From an uncultured Pelagibacteraceae bacterium (GTDB lineage Bacteria > Pseudomonadota > Alphaproteobacteria > Pelagibacterales > Pelagibacteraceae): a stretch of 64,000 nucleotides of DNA. Below are positions 30,654 to 40,552 of this stretch, in pieces. The notes beneath the pieces are model-generated. The model saw nothing but the letters and a program-made list of their open reading frames with translations. It was not told where the DNA came from and did not search any database. The DNA is taken from assembly GCA_902601315.1 (NCBI GenBank), contig CACKMS010000001.1:88517-152516 (forward strand), in the 5' to 3' direction. The position numbers and the translations under genes were made by a program. Every line of letters starts with the position of its first letter. Within the stretch, counting starts at the first letter, position 1.

Positions 30654-31076
30654 ATGAAATTATCAAGCAAAGGAAGATATGCAGTTATGGCACTTGCCGA
30701 TCTAGCAAAATTTGATCCTAATGAACCAGTGTCTTTAAGAGATATCTCTTTAAGACAAGGAATATCTTTAGATTATCTTGAACAATTATTTTTAAAGTTA
30801 AAAAAAAATAACATTGTAAATAGTGTTCGTGGGATTAAGGGTGGATATATTCTTTCTAAAGAAGCTTCTAATATCAAAATTTCAGATATCTTTTTTGCAG
30901 TTGATGAAAAAGTAAAAACTATAGGGTGTGAAAAACATTCAAAAAAAGGGTGCAATGGTAAAACAGCAAAATGCATTACTCATGATCTCTGGGATGAATT
31001 AGAGGATTATATAAATAATTTTTTTGAAAAAAAAAGTCTTAGAGATTTACTAAATCAATCAACAAATAGATTATAG
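30654..31076 (+). CDS. Rrf2-family transcriptional regulator (IscR-like)
   Basis: MKLSSKGRYAVMALADLA, GISLDYLEQLFLKLKK, VRGIKGGYIL, Cys-containing segment GCEKHSKKGCNGKTAKC; precedes suf genes. Confidence 0.93.
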   Translation: MKLSSKGRYAVMALADLAKFDPNEPVSLRDISLRQGISLDYLEQLFLKLKKNNIVNSVRGIKGGYILSKEASNIKISDIFFAVDEKVKTIGCEKHSKKGCNGKTAKCITHDLWDELEDYINNFFEKKSLRDLLNQSTNRL

Positions 31077-32513
31077 ATGAGAGATAAACAAATAGAAGAT
31101 TTAAAAGAATATAAATACGGATTTACAACTGATATAGAAAATATCAGAGCACCAAAAGGTTTAAATGAGGAAGTAATAAAATTTATATCTAAAATAAAAA
31201 AAGAACCAGACTGGATGCTAGATTGGAGATTAAAAGCATTTGAGAGATTAAAAAACTTAAAAGAACCAAATTGGCAAAAACCGAAATATCCAAAAATAAA
31301 TTACCAAGATTTATATTATTATTCAGCTCCCAAAAGTGCTTCTGATAAACCAAAAAGTCTAGATGAATTAGATCCAAAGCTTTTGGAAACTTATCAAAAA
31401 CTTGGTATACCACTTCAAGAACAAAAAAGATTAAATGGAATAGCAGTAGATGCTGTGTTTGACTCTGTTTCAGTTGCAACGACATTTAAAGATAAGTTGA
31501 CTGAAAAAGGAATAATATTTTGTTCAATGTCTGAGGCTATTCAAAAACATCCAGAATTAGTAAAAAAATATCTTGGTTCAGTTATACCAGTTACAGATCA
31601 TTATTTTGCAACTTTAAATTCTGCAGTGTTTACTGATGGTTCATTTGTTTACATTCCAGAGGGTGTAAGATGTCCTATGGAATTATCAACATATTTTAGA
31701 ATTAATGCATCCGAGACAGGTCAATTTGAAAGAACTTTAATTATTGCCGATAAAGGAAGTTATGTTAGCTATCTGGAGGGGTGCACTGCACCTATGAGAG
31801 ATGAAAACCAATTACATGCAGCAAATGTTGAACTTGTTGCATTAGATGATGCAGAAATAAAATATTCAACTGTCCAAAATTGGTACCCAGGAGATAAAGA
31901 TGGCAAGGGTGGGATTTATAATTTTGTAACTAAAAGAGGATTATGCAAAGGTGTAAATTCTAAAATATCTTGGACGCAAGTAGAAACTGGTTCAGCAATT
32001 ACTTGGAAATATCCTAGTTGCATTTTGCAAGGAGACAACTCTGTTGGAGAATTTTACTCAATTGCAATTACAAATAACCATCAAAAAGCAGATACTGGTA
32101 CTAAAATGATTCATATTGGCAAAAATACTAAAAGTAAAATAATATCCAAAGGTATTTCAGCTGGATACGCTGATAATACTTATAGAGGTCTTGTAGATAT
32201 TTTTCCAAAAGCTAAAAATGCTAGAAACTTTACACAGTGTGACTCACTGTTAATGGGTAATAAATGTGGCGCACACACTGTTCCTTACATTAAAAATAGA
32301 AATTCAGACTCAAATATAGAACATGAGGCAACAACATCAAAAATCAGTGAAGAGCAATTATATTATTGTCAACAAAGAGGTTTAAATTCAGAGGAAGCTG
32401 TAGGGCTAATAGTCAACGGTTTTTGTAAAGAAGTTCTTCAACAACTACCAATGGAATTTGCTGTTGAAGCGCAAAAATTAGTTGGAATTAGTTTGGAAGG
32501 AAGTGTTGGATAA
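31077..32513 (+). CDS. sufB: Fe-S cluster assembly protein SufB
   Basis: [22 protein letters not shown]-type motif, [22 protein letters not shown]. Confidence 0.96.
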   Translation: MRDKQIEDLKEYKYGFTTDIENIRAPKGLNEEVIKFISKIKKEPDWMLDWRLKAFERLKNLKEPNWQKPKYPKINYQDLYYYSAPKSASDKPKSLDELDPKLLETYQKLGIPLQEQKRLNGIAVDAVFDSVSVATTFKDKLTEKGIIFCSMSEAIQKHPELVKKYLGSVIPVTDHYFATLNSAVFTDGSFVYIPEGVRCPMELSTYFRINASETGQFERTLIIADKGSYVSYLEGCTAPMRDENQLHAANVELVALDDAEIKYSTVQNWYPGDKDGKGGIYNFVTKRGLCKGVNSKISWTQVETGSAITWKYPSCILQGDNSVGEFYSIAITNNHQKADTGTKMIHIGKNTKSKIISKGISAGYADNTYRGLVDIFPKAKNARNFTQCDSLLMGNKCGAHTVPYIKNRNSDSNIEHEATTSKISEEQLYYCQQRGLNSEEAVGLIVNGFCKEVLQQLPMEFAVEAQKLVGISLEGSVG

Positions 32514-33244
32514 TGTTGGAAATAAACAATTTAGAAGCAGGTATTGATAACAAAGAAATTCTAAAAGGACTTTGCTTAAAAATAAATCCTGGAGAAGTTC
32601 ATGCAATAATGGGTCCAAACGGATCAGGAAAAAGTACTTTATCAAATATTTTATCTGGAAAAAAAGGTTATGAAATCAAAGGCGATGTAAAATTTGAAAA
32701 TTCCAACTTACTCGATCTTGAAATTGAAGAGAGAGCCCATAAAGGAATATTTTTAGCATTCCAGTATCCTCTAGAAATTCCAGGTGTAAACACTAACAAC
32801 TTTTTAAAAACTTCATTAAATGCTGTGAAAAAAGCAAAAGGTGAAAAAGAATTAGATGCAATTGAATTTCTTAAGCTTGTGAAAGAAAAATCTGCACAAT
32901 TAAAATTTGATCAAAATATTCTGTCACGACAGCTAAATGTAGGATTTTCAGGAGGAGAAAAGAAAAAAAATGAAATTCTTCAAATGTCTATCTTAAATCC
33001 AAAATTATCAATATTAGATGAAACAGACTCTGGTTTAGATATTGATGCACTTAAAATAGTTTCCGATGGAGTAAACTCATTAAGAAATACAAATAATTCT
33101 TTTTTAATAATAACGCATTATCAAAGGTTACTTAATTATATAAAGCCAGATTTCGTTCATGTTTTGAAAGATGGCAAAATTATAAAAACTGGGAATTTTG
33201 AACTAGCACTAGAATTAGAAAAACAAGGTTATGAGAGTTTATAA
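32513..33244 (+). CDS. sufC: Fe-S cluster assembly ATPase SufC
   Basis: AIMGPNGSGKSTLSNILSGK, FSGGEKKKNEILQMSILNPKLSILDETDSGLDIDALK. Confidence 0.97.
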   Translation: MLEINNLEAGIDNKEILKGLCLKINPGEVHAIMGPNGSGKSTLSNILSGKKGYEIKGDVKFENSNLLDLEIEERAHKGIFLAFQYPLEIPGVNTNNFLKTSLNAVKKAKGEKELDAIEFLKLVKEKSAQLKFDQNILSRQLNVGFSGGEKKKNEILQMSILNPKLSILDETDSGLDIDALKIVSDGVNSLRNTNNSFLIITHYQRLLNYIKPDFVHVLKDGKIIKTGNFELALELEKQGYESL

Positions 33245-34465
33245 ATGTTAAAAGAAAATTTAGAATTTGAGAGTTTAACTTATGAAACTTTAGGAAACAC
33301 TAAAGAGCGTAAAGAGCATTTTTTTAAATTTGTAGAAAGTGGGTTTCCCTCAAAAAAATTGGAAGATTGGAAGTTTTCAGATTTAAAATCTATTATAAAT
33401 AAAAACATAAAAGAGCTTAAATTTGGCTTTAATACCATTGAAAATAAAAGTTACAATTTAAAATTTATAAAAAATTTTGAACATTCAAAAATTGTTATTT
33501 TAAATGGAGAGTTCCTATCAGCAGATATTTTAGATATAGATAAAAATAAAATAGAGATAAAAAATGAAAACTTGATTTTTAGTGAAAGTTTGAATGAACC
33601 TTTAAATAATTTGAATAAGGCTTTTGCGAGTAAATTAATTAAATTAAATGTTTTAGAGGGCAAAATTGTAGAAAAACCTTTAGTTATTTATCACATATGT
33701 GATTTAGATAGCGAAACAAATTTAATTAATACAAGATTTGAATTAACTCTTCATAAAAATTCATCTTTATCAACTTTGAATTTATTCGAAGATAAATCAG
33801 TTAGTGGTTTTAATAATCATAACTTTAATATTGTTATAAATAAAAATTCAAACCTTAAAAATTATATTTTTGATTTAAATAAAAATCAAAATTTAAGATA
33901 CAGCTTCACTAATATTGATATTTATGAAAACGGTAATTCAGAAAACTTTATTTATTCATCTGGATCTAAATTTTCAAAATATGAAATAAACAGTAATTTA
34001 AAAGAAAAATATAGCTCTGCTTTTATTAATGGGATTATAAATTTAGACAAGAACAATCATCATGAAATTAAAACAAATATTAACCATTTGGGTGAAAATA
34101 CAAAAAGTTATCAATTAATAAAAAGTGTTTTAAACGATAAGTCTACTGGAGTTTATCAAGGTAAAATTTTTGTTAACGATCAAGCTCAAAAAACAGACGG
34201 ATATCAATTAAGTAAAGCCTTACTTTTAAACGAAAATACAGAATTTAATGGTAAACCAGAATTAGAAATTTACGCAGATGATGTAAAATGTTCTCATGGT
34301 TCTACTTCAGGCAATTTGGATGAAAACTCCATATTTTACCTAATGTCTAGAGGTTTAAATTACGATCAGGCAAAAAAGTTACTAATAGATGGTTTCATTA
34401 ATGATGTAATTGAAAAAATAACAAACATCGAAATACAGAAATATCTAAAGGAGGTCATAAATTAA
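33245..34465 (+). CDS. sufD: Fe-S cluster assembly protein SufD
   Basis: YQLSKALLLNENTEFNGKPELEIYADDVKCSHGSTSGNLDENSIFYLMSRGL; between sufC and sufS. Confidence 0.94.
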   Translation: MLKENLEFESLTYETLGNTKERKEHFFKFVESGFPSKKLEDWKFSDLKSIINKNIKELKFGFNTIENKSYNLKFIKNFEHSKIVILNGEFLSADILDIDKNKIEIKNENLIFSESLNEPLNNLNKAFASKLIKLNVLEGKIVEKPLVIYHICDLDSETNLINTRFELTLHKNSSLSTLNLFEDKSVSGFNNHNFNIVINKNSNLKNYIFDLNKNQNLRYSFTNIDIYENGNSENFIYSSGSKFSKYEINSNLKEKYSSAFINGIINLDKNNHHEIKTNINHLGENTKSYQLIKSVLNDKSTGVYQGKIFVNDQAQKTDGYQLSKALLLNENTEFNGKPELEIYADDVKCSHGSTSGNLDENSIFYLMSRGLNYDQAKKLLIDGFINDVIEKITNIEIQKYLKEVIN

Positions 34466-35682
34466 TGGATATAGATAGCATTAAAAAAGAATTTCCAATA
34501 TTTGATAACAAAGTTCAAAATAATGATCTTGTATATTTAGACAGCGCAAACTCCTCACAAAAACCAAGAGTAGTAATTGATAGAATATATGATTTTTATT
34601 CTAAAGAGTTTTCTAACGTAGGTAGAAGTGTTCATTATTTAGCTGTTGCTGCAACAAATCTTTATGAAAATACAAGAACATCAGTTCAAAGATATATTAA
34701 TGCCAAAGATAAGAATGAAATTGTATTTACCAAAGGTGCTACAGAAGCAATTAATTTGGTAGCAAATACCTTTGGGCAAAAGTATCTAGAAGAGGGTGAT
34801 GAAGTTTTATTAACAGAACTTGAACATCATTCTAATTATGTTCCTTGGCATTTCCTAAGAAATTCAAAAAAAATTAAAATTGAATTTGCTGAGATTAATG
34901 AAGCAGGTGAGATAACTATTGAAGCAATAAAAAACAAAATAACTAGTAAAACAAAAATTATAAGCGTCACTCATTTATCAAATGTAACTGGAGCAATATT
35001 ACCGATTAAGGAAATTGTAGAACTTGCACACTCAAAAAATATTCCTGTTTTAGTGGATGGTTGCCAAGGAGCACCACATTTAAAATTAGATATGCAGGAA
35101 TTAGATTGTGATTTTTATGCTATATCAGGACATAAAATGTATGGGCCAACAGGAATTGGGGTTTTATACGCAAAAAAGAAATGGTTAGACGATCTACCTC
35201 CATACCAAGGTGGTGGAGGAATGATAAATGAAGTTAAAAAAAGTGGAATTTCTTATGGTGAACTACCAAATAAATATGAGGCAGGCACAATGGCAACAGC
35301 CCAAGTAATTGCATTTAACGAATCTATAAAATTTATGGAAAAAGTTGGTATTGAAAATATAGAAAAGCACGAGAAAGAGTTATTGGATTATGGATTAGAT
35401 ATTTTGGGGAAAAATAATTCAATAAAAATTGTAGGCAATCCAAAAAATAAAGGTGGAGTGATTTCTTTTACCATTGAAGGTGTTCACCCACATGATATTG
35501 CAACTATTCTTGATGAAGATGGAGTAGCAATCAGAGCAGGACATCATTGTTGTCAGATATTGCATGAAAAGCTGAAACTCCCGGCCACTGCAAGAGCATC
35601 GTTTGGTATATATAATACAAAAGATGATATCGATCAATTAAGCCAATCAATAGAAAATTGTAAAAAAATATTTAACATATAA
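34465..35682 (+). CDS. sufS: Cysteine desulfurase SufS
   Basis: YLDSANSSQKP, FTKGATEAINLVA, ELEHHSNYVPW, ISGHKMYGPTGIGVLY, RAGHHCCQ. Confidence 0.96.
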   Translation: MDIDSIKKEFPIFDNKVQNNDLVYLDSANSSQKPRVVIDRIYDFYSKEFSNVGRSVHYLAVAATNLYENTRTSVQRYINAKDKNEIVFTKGATEAINLVANTFGQKYLEEGDEVLLTELEHHSNYVPWHFLRNSKKIKIEFAEINEAGEITIEAIKNKITSKTKIISVTHLSNVTGAILPIKEIVELAHSKNIPVLVDGCQGAPHLKLDMQELDCDFYAISGHKMYGPTGIGVLYAKKKWLDDLPPYQGGGGMINEVKKSGISYGELPNKYEAGTMATAQVIAFNESIKFMEKVGIENIEKHEKELLDYGLDILGKNNSIKIVGNPKNKGGVISFTIEGVHPHDIATILDEDGVAIRAGHHCCQILHEKLKLPATARASFGIYNTKDDIDQLSQSIENCKKIFNI

Positions 35683-36146
35683 TGGACCTAAAAGAATTAT
35701 ATCAAGAAATTATTTTGGATCATGGTAAAAATCCTAGAAATTTAAGAAAAACTGAAAACTTTAATAAAGATGCTAAAGGGCATAATCCTTTATGTGGAGA
35801 TAACGTTCATATCTATTTAAAATTAAACGAAAATAAAAAAGTTGAGGATATTTCATTTGAAGGACATGGGTGCGCTATATCAATGGCATCAGCCTCTATA
35901 ATGACTGATTTAGTTAAAGGTAAAGAGGAAGCTGAGGTAAAAGAAATTGTAAACGATTTTTTAGATATGATTAAAGAAAAAGAGGAACTTCAAAATAAAA
36001 TCTTAAATGAAGATGAAAAAACTAAATTAATGTGTCTATCGGGTGTAAAACAGTACCCAATGAGAGTAAAATGCGCCACTCTTTCTTGGCATACTCTTAC
36101 ATCAGCGATAGATGATTTTCAAAAAATAGTAAATACTGAAAGCTAA
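35682..36146 (+). CDS. sufU: SufU-type Fe-S assembly / sulfur transfer protein
   Basis: ILDHGKNPRN, NPLCGDNVHIYL, GHGCAISMASASIMTDLVKGK, RVKCATLSWHTL. Confidence 0.93.
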   Translation: MDLKELYQEIILDHGKNPRNLRKTENFNKDAKGHNPLCGDNVHIYLKLNENKKVEDISFEGHGCAISMASASIMTDLVKGKEEAEVKEIVNDFLDMIKEKEELQNKILNEDEKTKLMCLSGVKQYPMRVKCATLSWHTLTSAIDDFQKIVNTES

Positions 36147-36148
36147 AA

Positions 36149-36445
36149 ATGAATCTAAAAGAAAAAGTAATTACAGAAATCAAAAAAATATACGACCCTG
36201 AAATCCCAGTAAATATTTATGAACTTGGTTTGATCTATGATATTAAAATCAAAGATAAAGATGTCCAAGTTAAGATGACGCTTACAACACCTAATTGTCC
36301 AGTTGCAGAAAGTTTGCCTAAAGAAGTTAAGGATAGTATATTGGAACTTAAAGATGTTAATAAAGTTGATCTCGATTTGGTTTGGGATCCTCCATGGGAC
36401 AAATCAATGATGTCAGAGGCAGCAAAATTAGAACTAAATTTATGA
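36149..36445 (+). CDS. sufT: SufT / MIP18 (DUF59) family protein
   Basis: KKIYDPEIPVNIYELGLIYDIKI, TLTTPNCPVAESLP, DLVWDPPWDKSMMSEAAKLEL. Confidence 0.93.
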   Translation: MNLKEKVITEIKKIYDPEIPVNIYELGLIYDIKIKDKDVQVKMTLTTPNCPVAESLPKEVKDSILELKDVNKVDLDLVWDPPWDKSMMSEAAKLELNL

Positions 36446-36780
36446 CGAAACAAGTAATTTCATTAAGCGATAAAGCTGCTGAAAGAATAAAAGAGATTAT
36501 GGCTAATGCTGAAAAAGATGCACTAGGTGTAAGAGTTTCAGTAAAATCTGGTGGTTGTGCGGGCATGTCTTATGTTATGGAATACTTAAAAAAAACAAAT
36601 CCAAATGACGAAATTATTGAGGATAAAGGAGTAAAAATATTTATTGACTCAGCAGCAGTAATTTATCTTCTAGGAACAAAAATGGACTATATTAAAGAGG
36701 AATTTTCATCGGCATTTATTTTCAAAAATCCGAACGAAACTGAAAGATGTGGATGTGGAGAATCTTTTAAAATTGAATAA
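36442..36780 (+). CDS. sufA: A-type Fe-S carrier SufA/IscA
   Basis: VSVKSGGCAGMSYVMEY and C-terminal ERCGCGESF; ATGA overlap with sufT. Confidence 0.93.
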   Translation: MTKQVISLSDKAAERIKEIMANAEKDALGVRVSVKSGGCAGMSYVMEYLKKTNPNDEIIEDKGVKIFIDSAAVIYLLGTKMDYIKEEFSSAFIFKNPNETERCGCGESFKIE

Positions 36781-36902
36781 TTTGATATCTAAAAATATTA
36801 TTTACACCAATATCTAAATTTCTTAATATAAACTGAATTTTATCTTTCTTTTAAGGTAAAAATATATTTTCGATGACCATGGTAATTTTTATATAAGATA
36901 AC

Positions 36903-38960
36903 ATGAAGCAAAAAGGTAATATTCAATCTAATCCTGCTGCGTTATTAGAAAATTTAAAAGCAAAATCCAAAAGAGAAGCAAATTTATTTTTTTCATTATG
37001 TGAAAATGGTGAAAATTTTACTCACAGCAAAAAGTTAATTGAAGCATTAAACCGTTCTGGATTAAAATCGAATGATAACAGGCTACAAAATCTTTTTAGA
37101 AGCCTTGAAGCTCACGGTGATAAGATTGTTTTTGAAGATTTTATAAATATAATAAGAACATCTGGGCTTTTGGTTGAAAAAGCATTACGTGGTCAATTAG
37201 TGCTACCTGATTTTATAAATTTCTCAAAAAAAATTGATAAAATTTTTGATGAAGTAAAAACAATTATTTCAGGAGAATTGGCTTCTTATATACCACCGCT
37301 TGCTGAAGTAGACCCAAATCAATTCGGCATAGCAATTGTAACAACCGATGGACAAGTTTATGAAAGAGGCGACTCAAACAAAGACTTTTCAATTCAGTCG
37401 ATGTGTAAGCCATTTAATTACTGTTTCGCAATGGAACAATTAGGCCTTGAGGGAGTACATAAACATGTTGGTCAGGAACCATCAGGAAGACAATTTGATG
37501 ATTTAACTTTGCTTGCAAGAACAGTAACAGGTAACTACACAGGAGACTTTGCAAAAGATAATTTAGAGGGCAGATTTGCAAGAGTACCTTTTAATCCGAT
37601 GGTAAATGCTGGCGCTATAATGACTGCTGGTCTAATAAATCCAAACGACTCTCATACTCAAAGATTAAGACATATTCGTCAACAATTTGGCAGACTGATA
37701 GGTTGGACATCAAAAAACAATAATGTTTCTAAATTGCCAAGATTTAATAAAAATATGGCACGCCAAGAAAATTTTAAAGGATATAATAATATTGCTATGG
37801 GCTATTTATTAATGGCTACTGGCAGCTTACCACACACTAAGTCAGATCTTCATAAAGATATTCATCCAGATGAGGATGAATTTGATTTTTATATAGAGCC
37901 TGCAGTTACTGATGCTCTAAAATTATATTTTAGTATTTGTTCAATTGAGATGACTGCTACGGATGTTGCAATGGCTGCAGCCACCCTTGCAAATAGTGGT
38001 GTTTGTCCGATTTCTCAAGATCGTGTATTAAGTCAAAAAACTGTTAGGAACTGTCTGCCAGTTTTACAAACTAGTGGGATGTATAATGCCAGTGGAGTTT
38101 TTTTTCAGGAAGTTGGCTTACCAGCAAAAAGCGGAGTAGGTGGTGGTGTATTATTAGTTGTTCCACAATTAATGGGTATTTGCATATTTTCTCCAAGATT
38201 AGACGAACAAGGTAATAGCGTTAGAGGTTTGGAAATGGCAAAAAAACTTACTTCAAAATATCTTGTTCATACATTTGATGGCACCATGACAGACACAAGT
38301 AGAGAAGATCCAAAATTACCAATAGCAAGATGGTTAGCAAATAGTTGTGGAGAGGCTATTTGGGCAGCAAGTAATGGAAATATAAGAACTTTAGAAAGTT
38401 TAGTTAGCCAACAAAGAGATCTACAACAGGGAGATTATGATATTAGAACTCCACTTCATCTTGCATCTGCTGAAGGTCAATTAGAAGTAGTAAAATTTTT
38501 ACTGAACCAAGGTGTAAAACCAATACCTGATAGGTGGGGAGGTTATCCTATATCAGATGCAAGAAATAATAAGCATCATAAAATTGTTGATTTATTTAAT
38601 GAATTAAAAATTGATTATACTGAACCTTTTCACTTAGTTGAGAACCCAAAAGGAAAGACTGATAAGATGGCACATTTTGAAGATGAATTAATGGTAATCG
38701 AACTTTTATTTGCAGCCTCTAAAAACAATGTAGATAATATTCGTCATTTAGTTGCTCAAGGTGTTCCTGTTCATGCTGGAGATTATGATTTAAGAACAGC
38801 ATTGCATCTTGCTGCAGCAGAGGGAAGTTTAGATGCTGTCGAATATCTCGTTTCACATGGACATCCTCTAAACGTGAGAGACCGTTGGGGAGCTACACCA
38901 CTAGATGAGGCTAAAAGAGAAAAAAGAAAAAATGTGGTTTCTTTTTTAACAAAAATATAA
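36903..38960 (+). CDS. glsA: Glutaminase with N-terminal EF-hand-like/helical domain and C-terminal ankyrin modules
   Basis: Glutaminase core (IPPLAEVDPNQFGIAIVTTDGQVYERGDSNKDFSIQSMCKPFNYCFAMEQLG, GQEPSGR, NPMVNAGAIMTA, GLPAKSGVGGGVLLVVP) plus two ankyrin segments (GDYDIRTPLHLASAEGQLEVVKFLL; GDYDLRTALHLAAAEGSLDAVEYLV). Confidence 0.94.
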   Translation: MKQKGNIQSNPAALLENLKAKSKREANLFFSLCENGENFTHSKKLIEALNRSGLKSNDNRLQNLFRSLEAHGDKIVFEDFINIIRTSGLLVEKALRGQLVLPDFINFSKKIDKIFDEVKTIISGELASYIPPLAEVDPNQFGIAIVTTDGQVYERGDSNKDFSIQSMCKPFNYCFAMEQLGLEGVHKHVGQEPSGRQFDDLTLLARTVTGNYTGDFAKDNLEGRFARVPFNPMVNAGAIMTAGLINPNDSHTQRLRHIRQQFGRLIGWTSKNNNVSKLPRFNKNMARQENFKGYNNIAMGYLLMATGSLPHTKSDLHKDIHPDEDEFDFYIEPAVTDALKLYFSICSIEMTATDVAMAAATLANSGVCPISQDRVLSQKTVRNCLPVLQTSGMYNASGVFFQEVGLPAKSGVGGGVLLVVPQLMGICIFSPRLDEQGNSVRGLEMAKKLTSKYLVHTFDGTMTDTSREDPKLPIARWLANSCGEAIWAASNGNIRTLESLVSQQRDLQQGDYDIRTPLHLASAEGQLEVVKFLLNQGVKPIPDRWGGYPISDARNNKHHKIVDLFNELKIDYTEPFHLVENPKGKTDKMAHFEDELMVIELLFAASKNNVDNIRHLVAQGVPVHAGDYDLRTALHLAAAEGSLDAVEYLVSHGHPLNVRDRWGATPLDEAKREKRKNVVSFLTKI

Positions 38961-38986
38961 ATTTATAACTTATTCTTACAAAAATA

Positions 38987-40393
38987 CTAACAACTGTAAT
39001 ACATCTGGAATTCAACTGGATGAGGTGTATCTCTAAAAGTTTGCACTTCTTCCATTTTTAATTCTATATAAGCATCTATTTGATCATCTGTGAAAACACC
39101 ACCTTGTTTTAAAAATTCTCTATCAGCATCTAAAGCTGTGCATGCACCCTTTAAGGATGTACAAACTGTAGGGATACCTTTTAATTCATCACCTGATAAT
39201 GCATATAGATCTTCATCCATTGGACTTCCTGGTTTAATTTTATTTCTAATACCATCTAAACCAGCCATCAACATTGCTGCAAAAGTTAAATAAGGGTTTC
39301 CAGACGAGTCAGGGAATCTAACCTCTACTCGTTTTCCATTTTCACTATTCGAGAATGGTATTCTACAACTAGCAGATCTGTTTCTTGAAGAATAAGCCAA
39401 TAAAACTGGTGCCTCAAAACCTGGGATTAATCTTTTGTAGCTATTTGTTGATGCATTAGTGAATGCATTTAGTGCTCTTGCATGCTTTATAATTCCACCG
39501 ATGTAGTATAAGCATGTTTCTGAGAGACCAGCATATTTATCACCTGCAAATAGAGGTTTTTTATTTTTCCATATAGATTGGTGAACATGCATCCCTGATC
39601 CATTATCACCCTTCACTGGTTTAGGCATAAATGTAGCTGTCTTCCCGAAAGAGTGAGCAACTTGATGAACGGCGTACTTATAAATTTGCATATTATCACC
39701 TTGATTAACTATTGTATTAAACATTGTTCCAAGTTCATGTTGACTTGGTGCTACTTCATGGTGATGTTTTTCAACTTCCACGCCCATGTCTTTCATTGCT
39801 TTTAAACATTCAGATCTTAAATCTTGTCCACCATCTACTGGAGGGACTGGAAAATATCCACCCTTAACACCTGGTCTATGTCCCATATTTCCGTTATCAT
39901 ATTTCTTTCCAGTGTTATATGGACCCTCTGTGCTATCAATTATAAAACCAGTGTCATTCATTTCATTTTTAAATCTTACATCGTCAAAAACAAAAAATTC
40001 TGCCTCGGGTCCAAAATAAGCCGTATCACCGATTCCTGTCTCGTTAAGATATTTCTCGGCTTTCTTCGCAGTAGATCTTGGATCTCTTTCATAATATTTT
40101 TTAGTTATTGGATCCATTACATCACAAAAAATCACAATAGTGTTGTGAGAAAAAAAAGGATCAACAAAAGACCTCGAAAGATCAGGTTTTAATATCATAT
40201 CAGACTCATTTATTGCCTTCCAACCAGCAATTGAGGATCCATCGAAAAATATTCCATTATTCAACATGTCTTCGTCTACTGTTTTCAAATCTTGAGTAAC
40301 ATGTTGAAGTTTACCTCTTGGGTCTGTAAATCTTAGATCAACATATTCGATTTCTTTATCTTTAATATCTTTTAATATTTTACTAGCGCTCAT
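38987..40393 (-). CDS. glnA: Glutamine synthetase, type I
   Basis: [83 protein letters not shown]. Confidence 0.97.
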   Translation of the reverse strand: MSASKILKDIKDKEIEYVDLRFTDPRGKLQHVTQDLKTVDEDMLNNGIFFDGSSIAGWKAINESDMILKPDLSRSFVDPFFSHNTIVIFCDVMDPITKKYYERDPRSTAKKAEKYLNETGIGDTAYFGPEAEFFVFDDVRFKNEMNDTGFIIDSTEGPYNTGKKYDNGNMGHRPGVKGGYFPVPPVDGGQDLRSECLKAMKDMGVEVEKHHHEVAPSQHELGTMFNTIVNQGDNMQIYKYAVHQVAHSFGKTATFMPKPVKGDNGSGMHVHQSIWKNKKPLFAGDKYAGLSETCLYYIGGIIKHARALNAFTNASTNSYKRLIPGFEAPVLLAYSSRNRSASCRIPFSNSENGKRVEVRFPDSSGNPYLTFAAMLMAGLDGIRNKIKPGSPMDEDLYALSGDELKGIPTVCTSLKGACTALDADREFLKQGGVFTDDQIDAYIELKMEEVQTFRDTPHPVEFQMYYSC

Positions 40394-40433
40394 TTGTTTT
40401 TCCTTTGGTGTAATTTTATATTCATATGATACG

Positions 40434-40473
40434 ATGCGATTGTGATAACAGAAATATTTTCAAAACGTCGCAT
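40434..40473 (-). promoter_or_regulatory. Candidate structured element in glnA 5' leader
   Basis: On the minus strand ATGCGA...TCGCAT can pair (6 bp) enclosing 28 nt with two possible smaller hairpins; 41 nt upstream of glnA ATG. Confidence 0.3.
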
Positions 40474-40490
40474 TTTTAATAAATATCACT

Positions 40491-40507
40491 TATGCAAAGA
40501 TTGCATA
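40491..40507. promoter_or_regulatory. Perfect 7-bp dyad TATGCAA-AGA-TTGCATA between divergent glnA and ybaK-like genes
   Basis: Read directly; resembles half-sites (TGCA) of nitrogen-response regulators. Confidence 0.5.
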
Positions 40508-40552
40508 CCTAATTAATTTATCATTTAATGAAAATCAATTTTTAATTGAAAT

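Noticed and set aside
36235-36566. Minus-strand ORFs opposite sufT/sufA
   Set aside because: Shadow ORFs of conserved Fe-S genes.
39786-40192. Overlapping plus-strand ORFs inside glnA
   Set aside because: Antisense shadows of strongly conserved glnA sequence.
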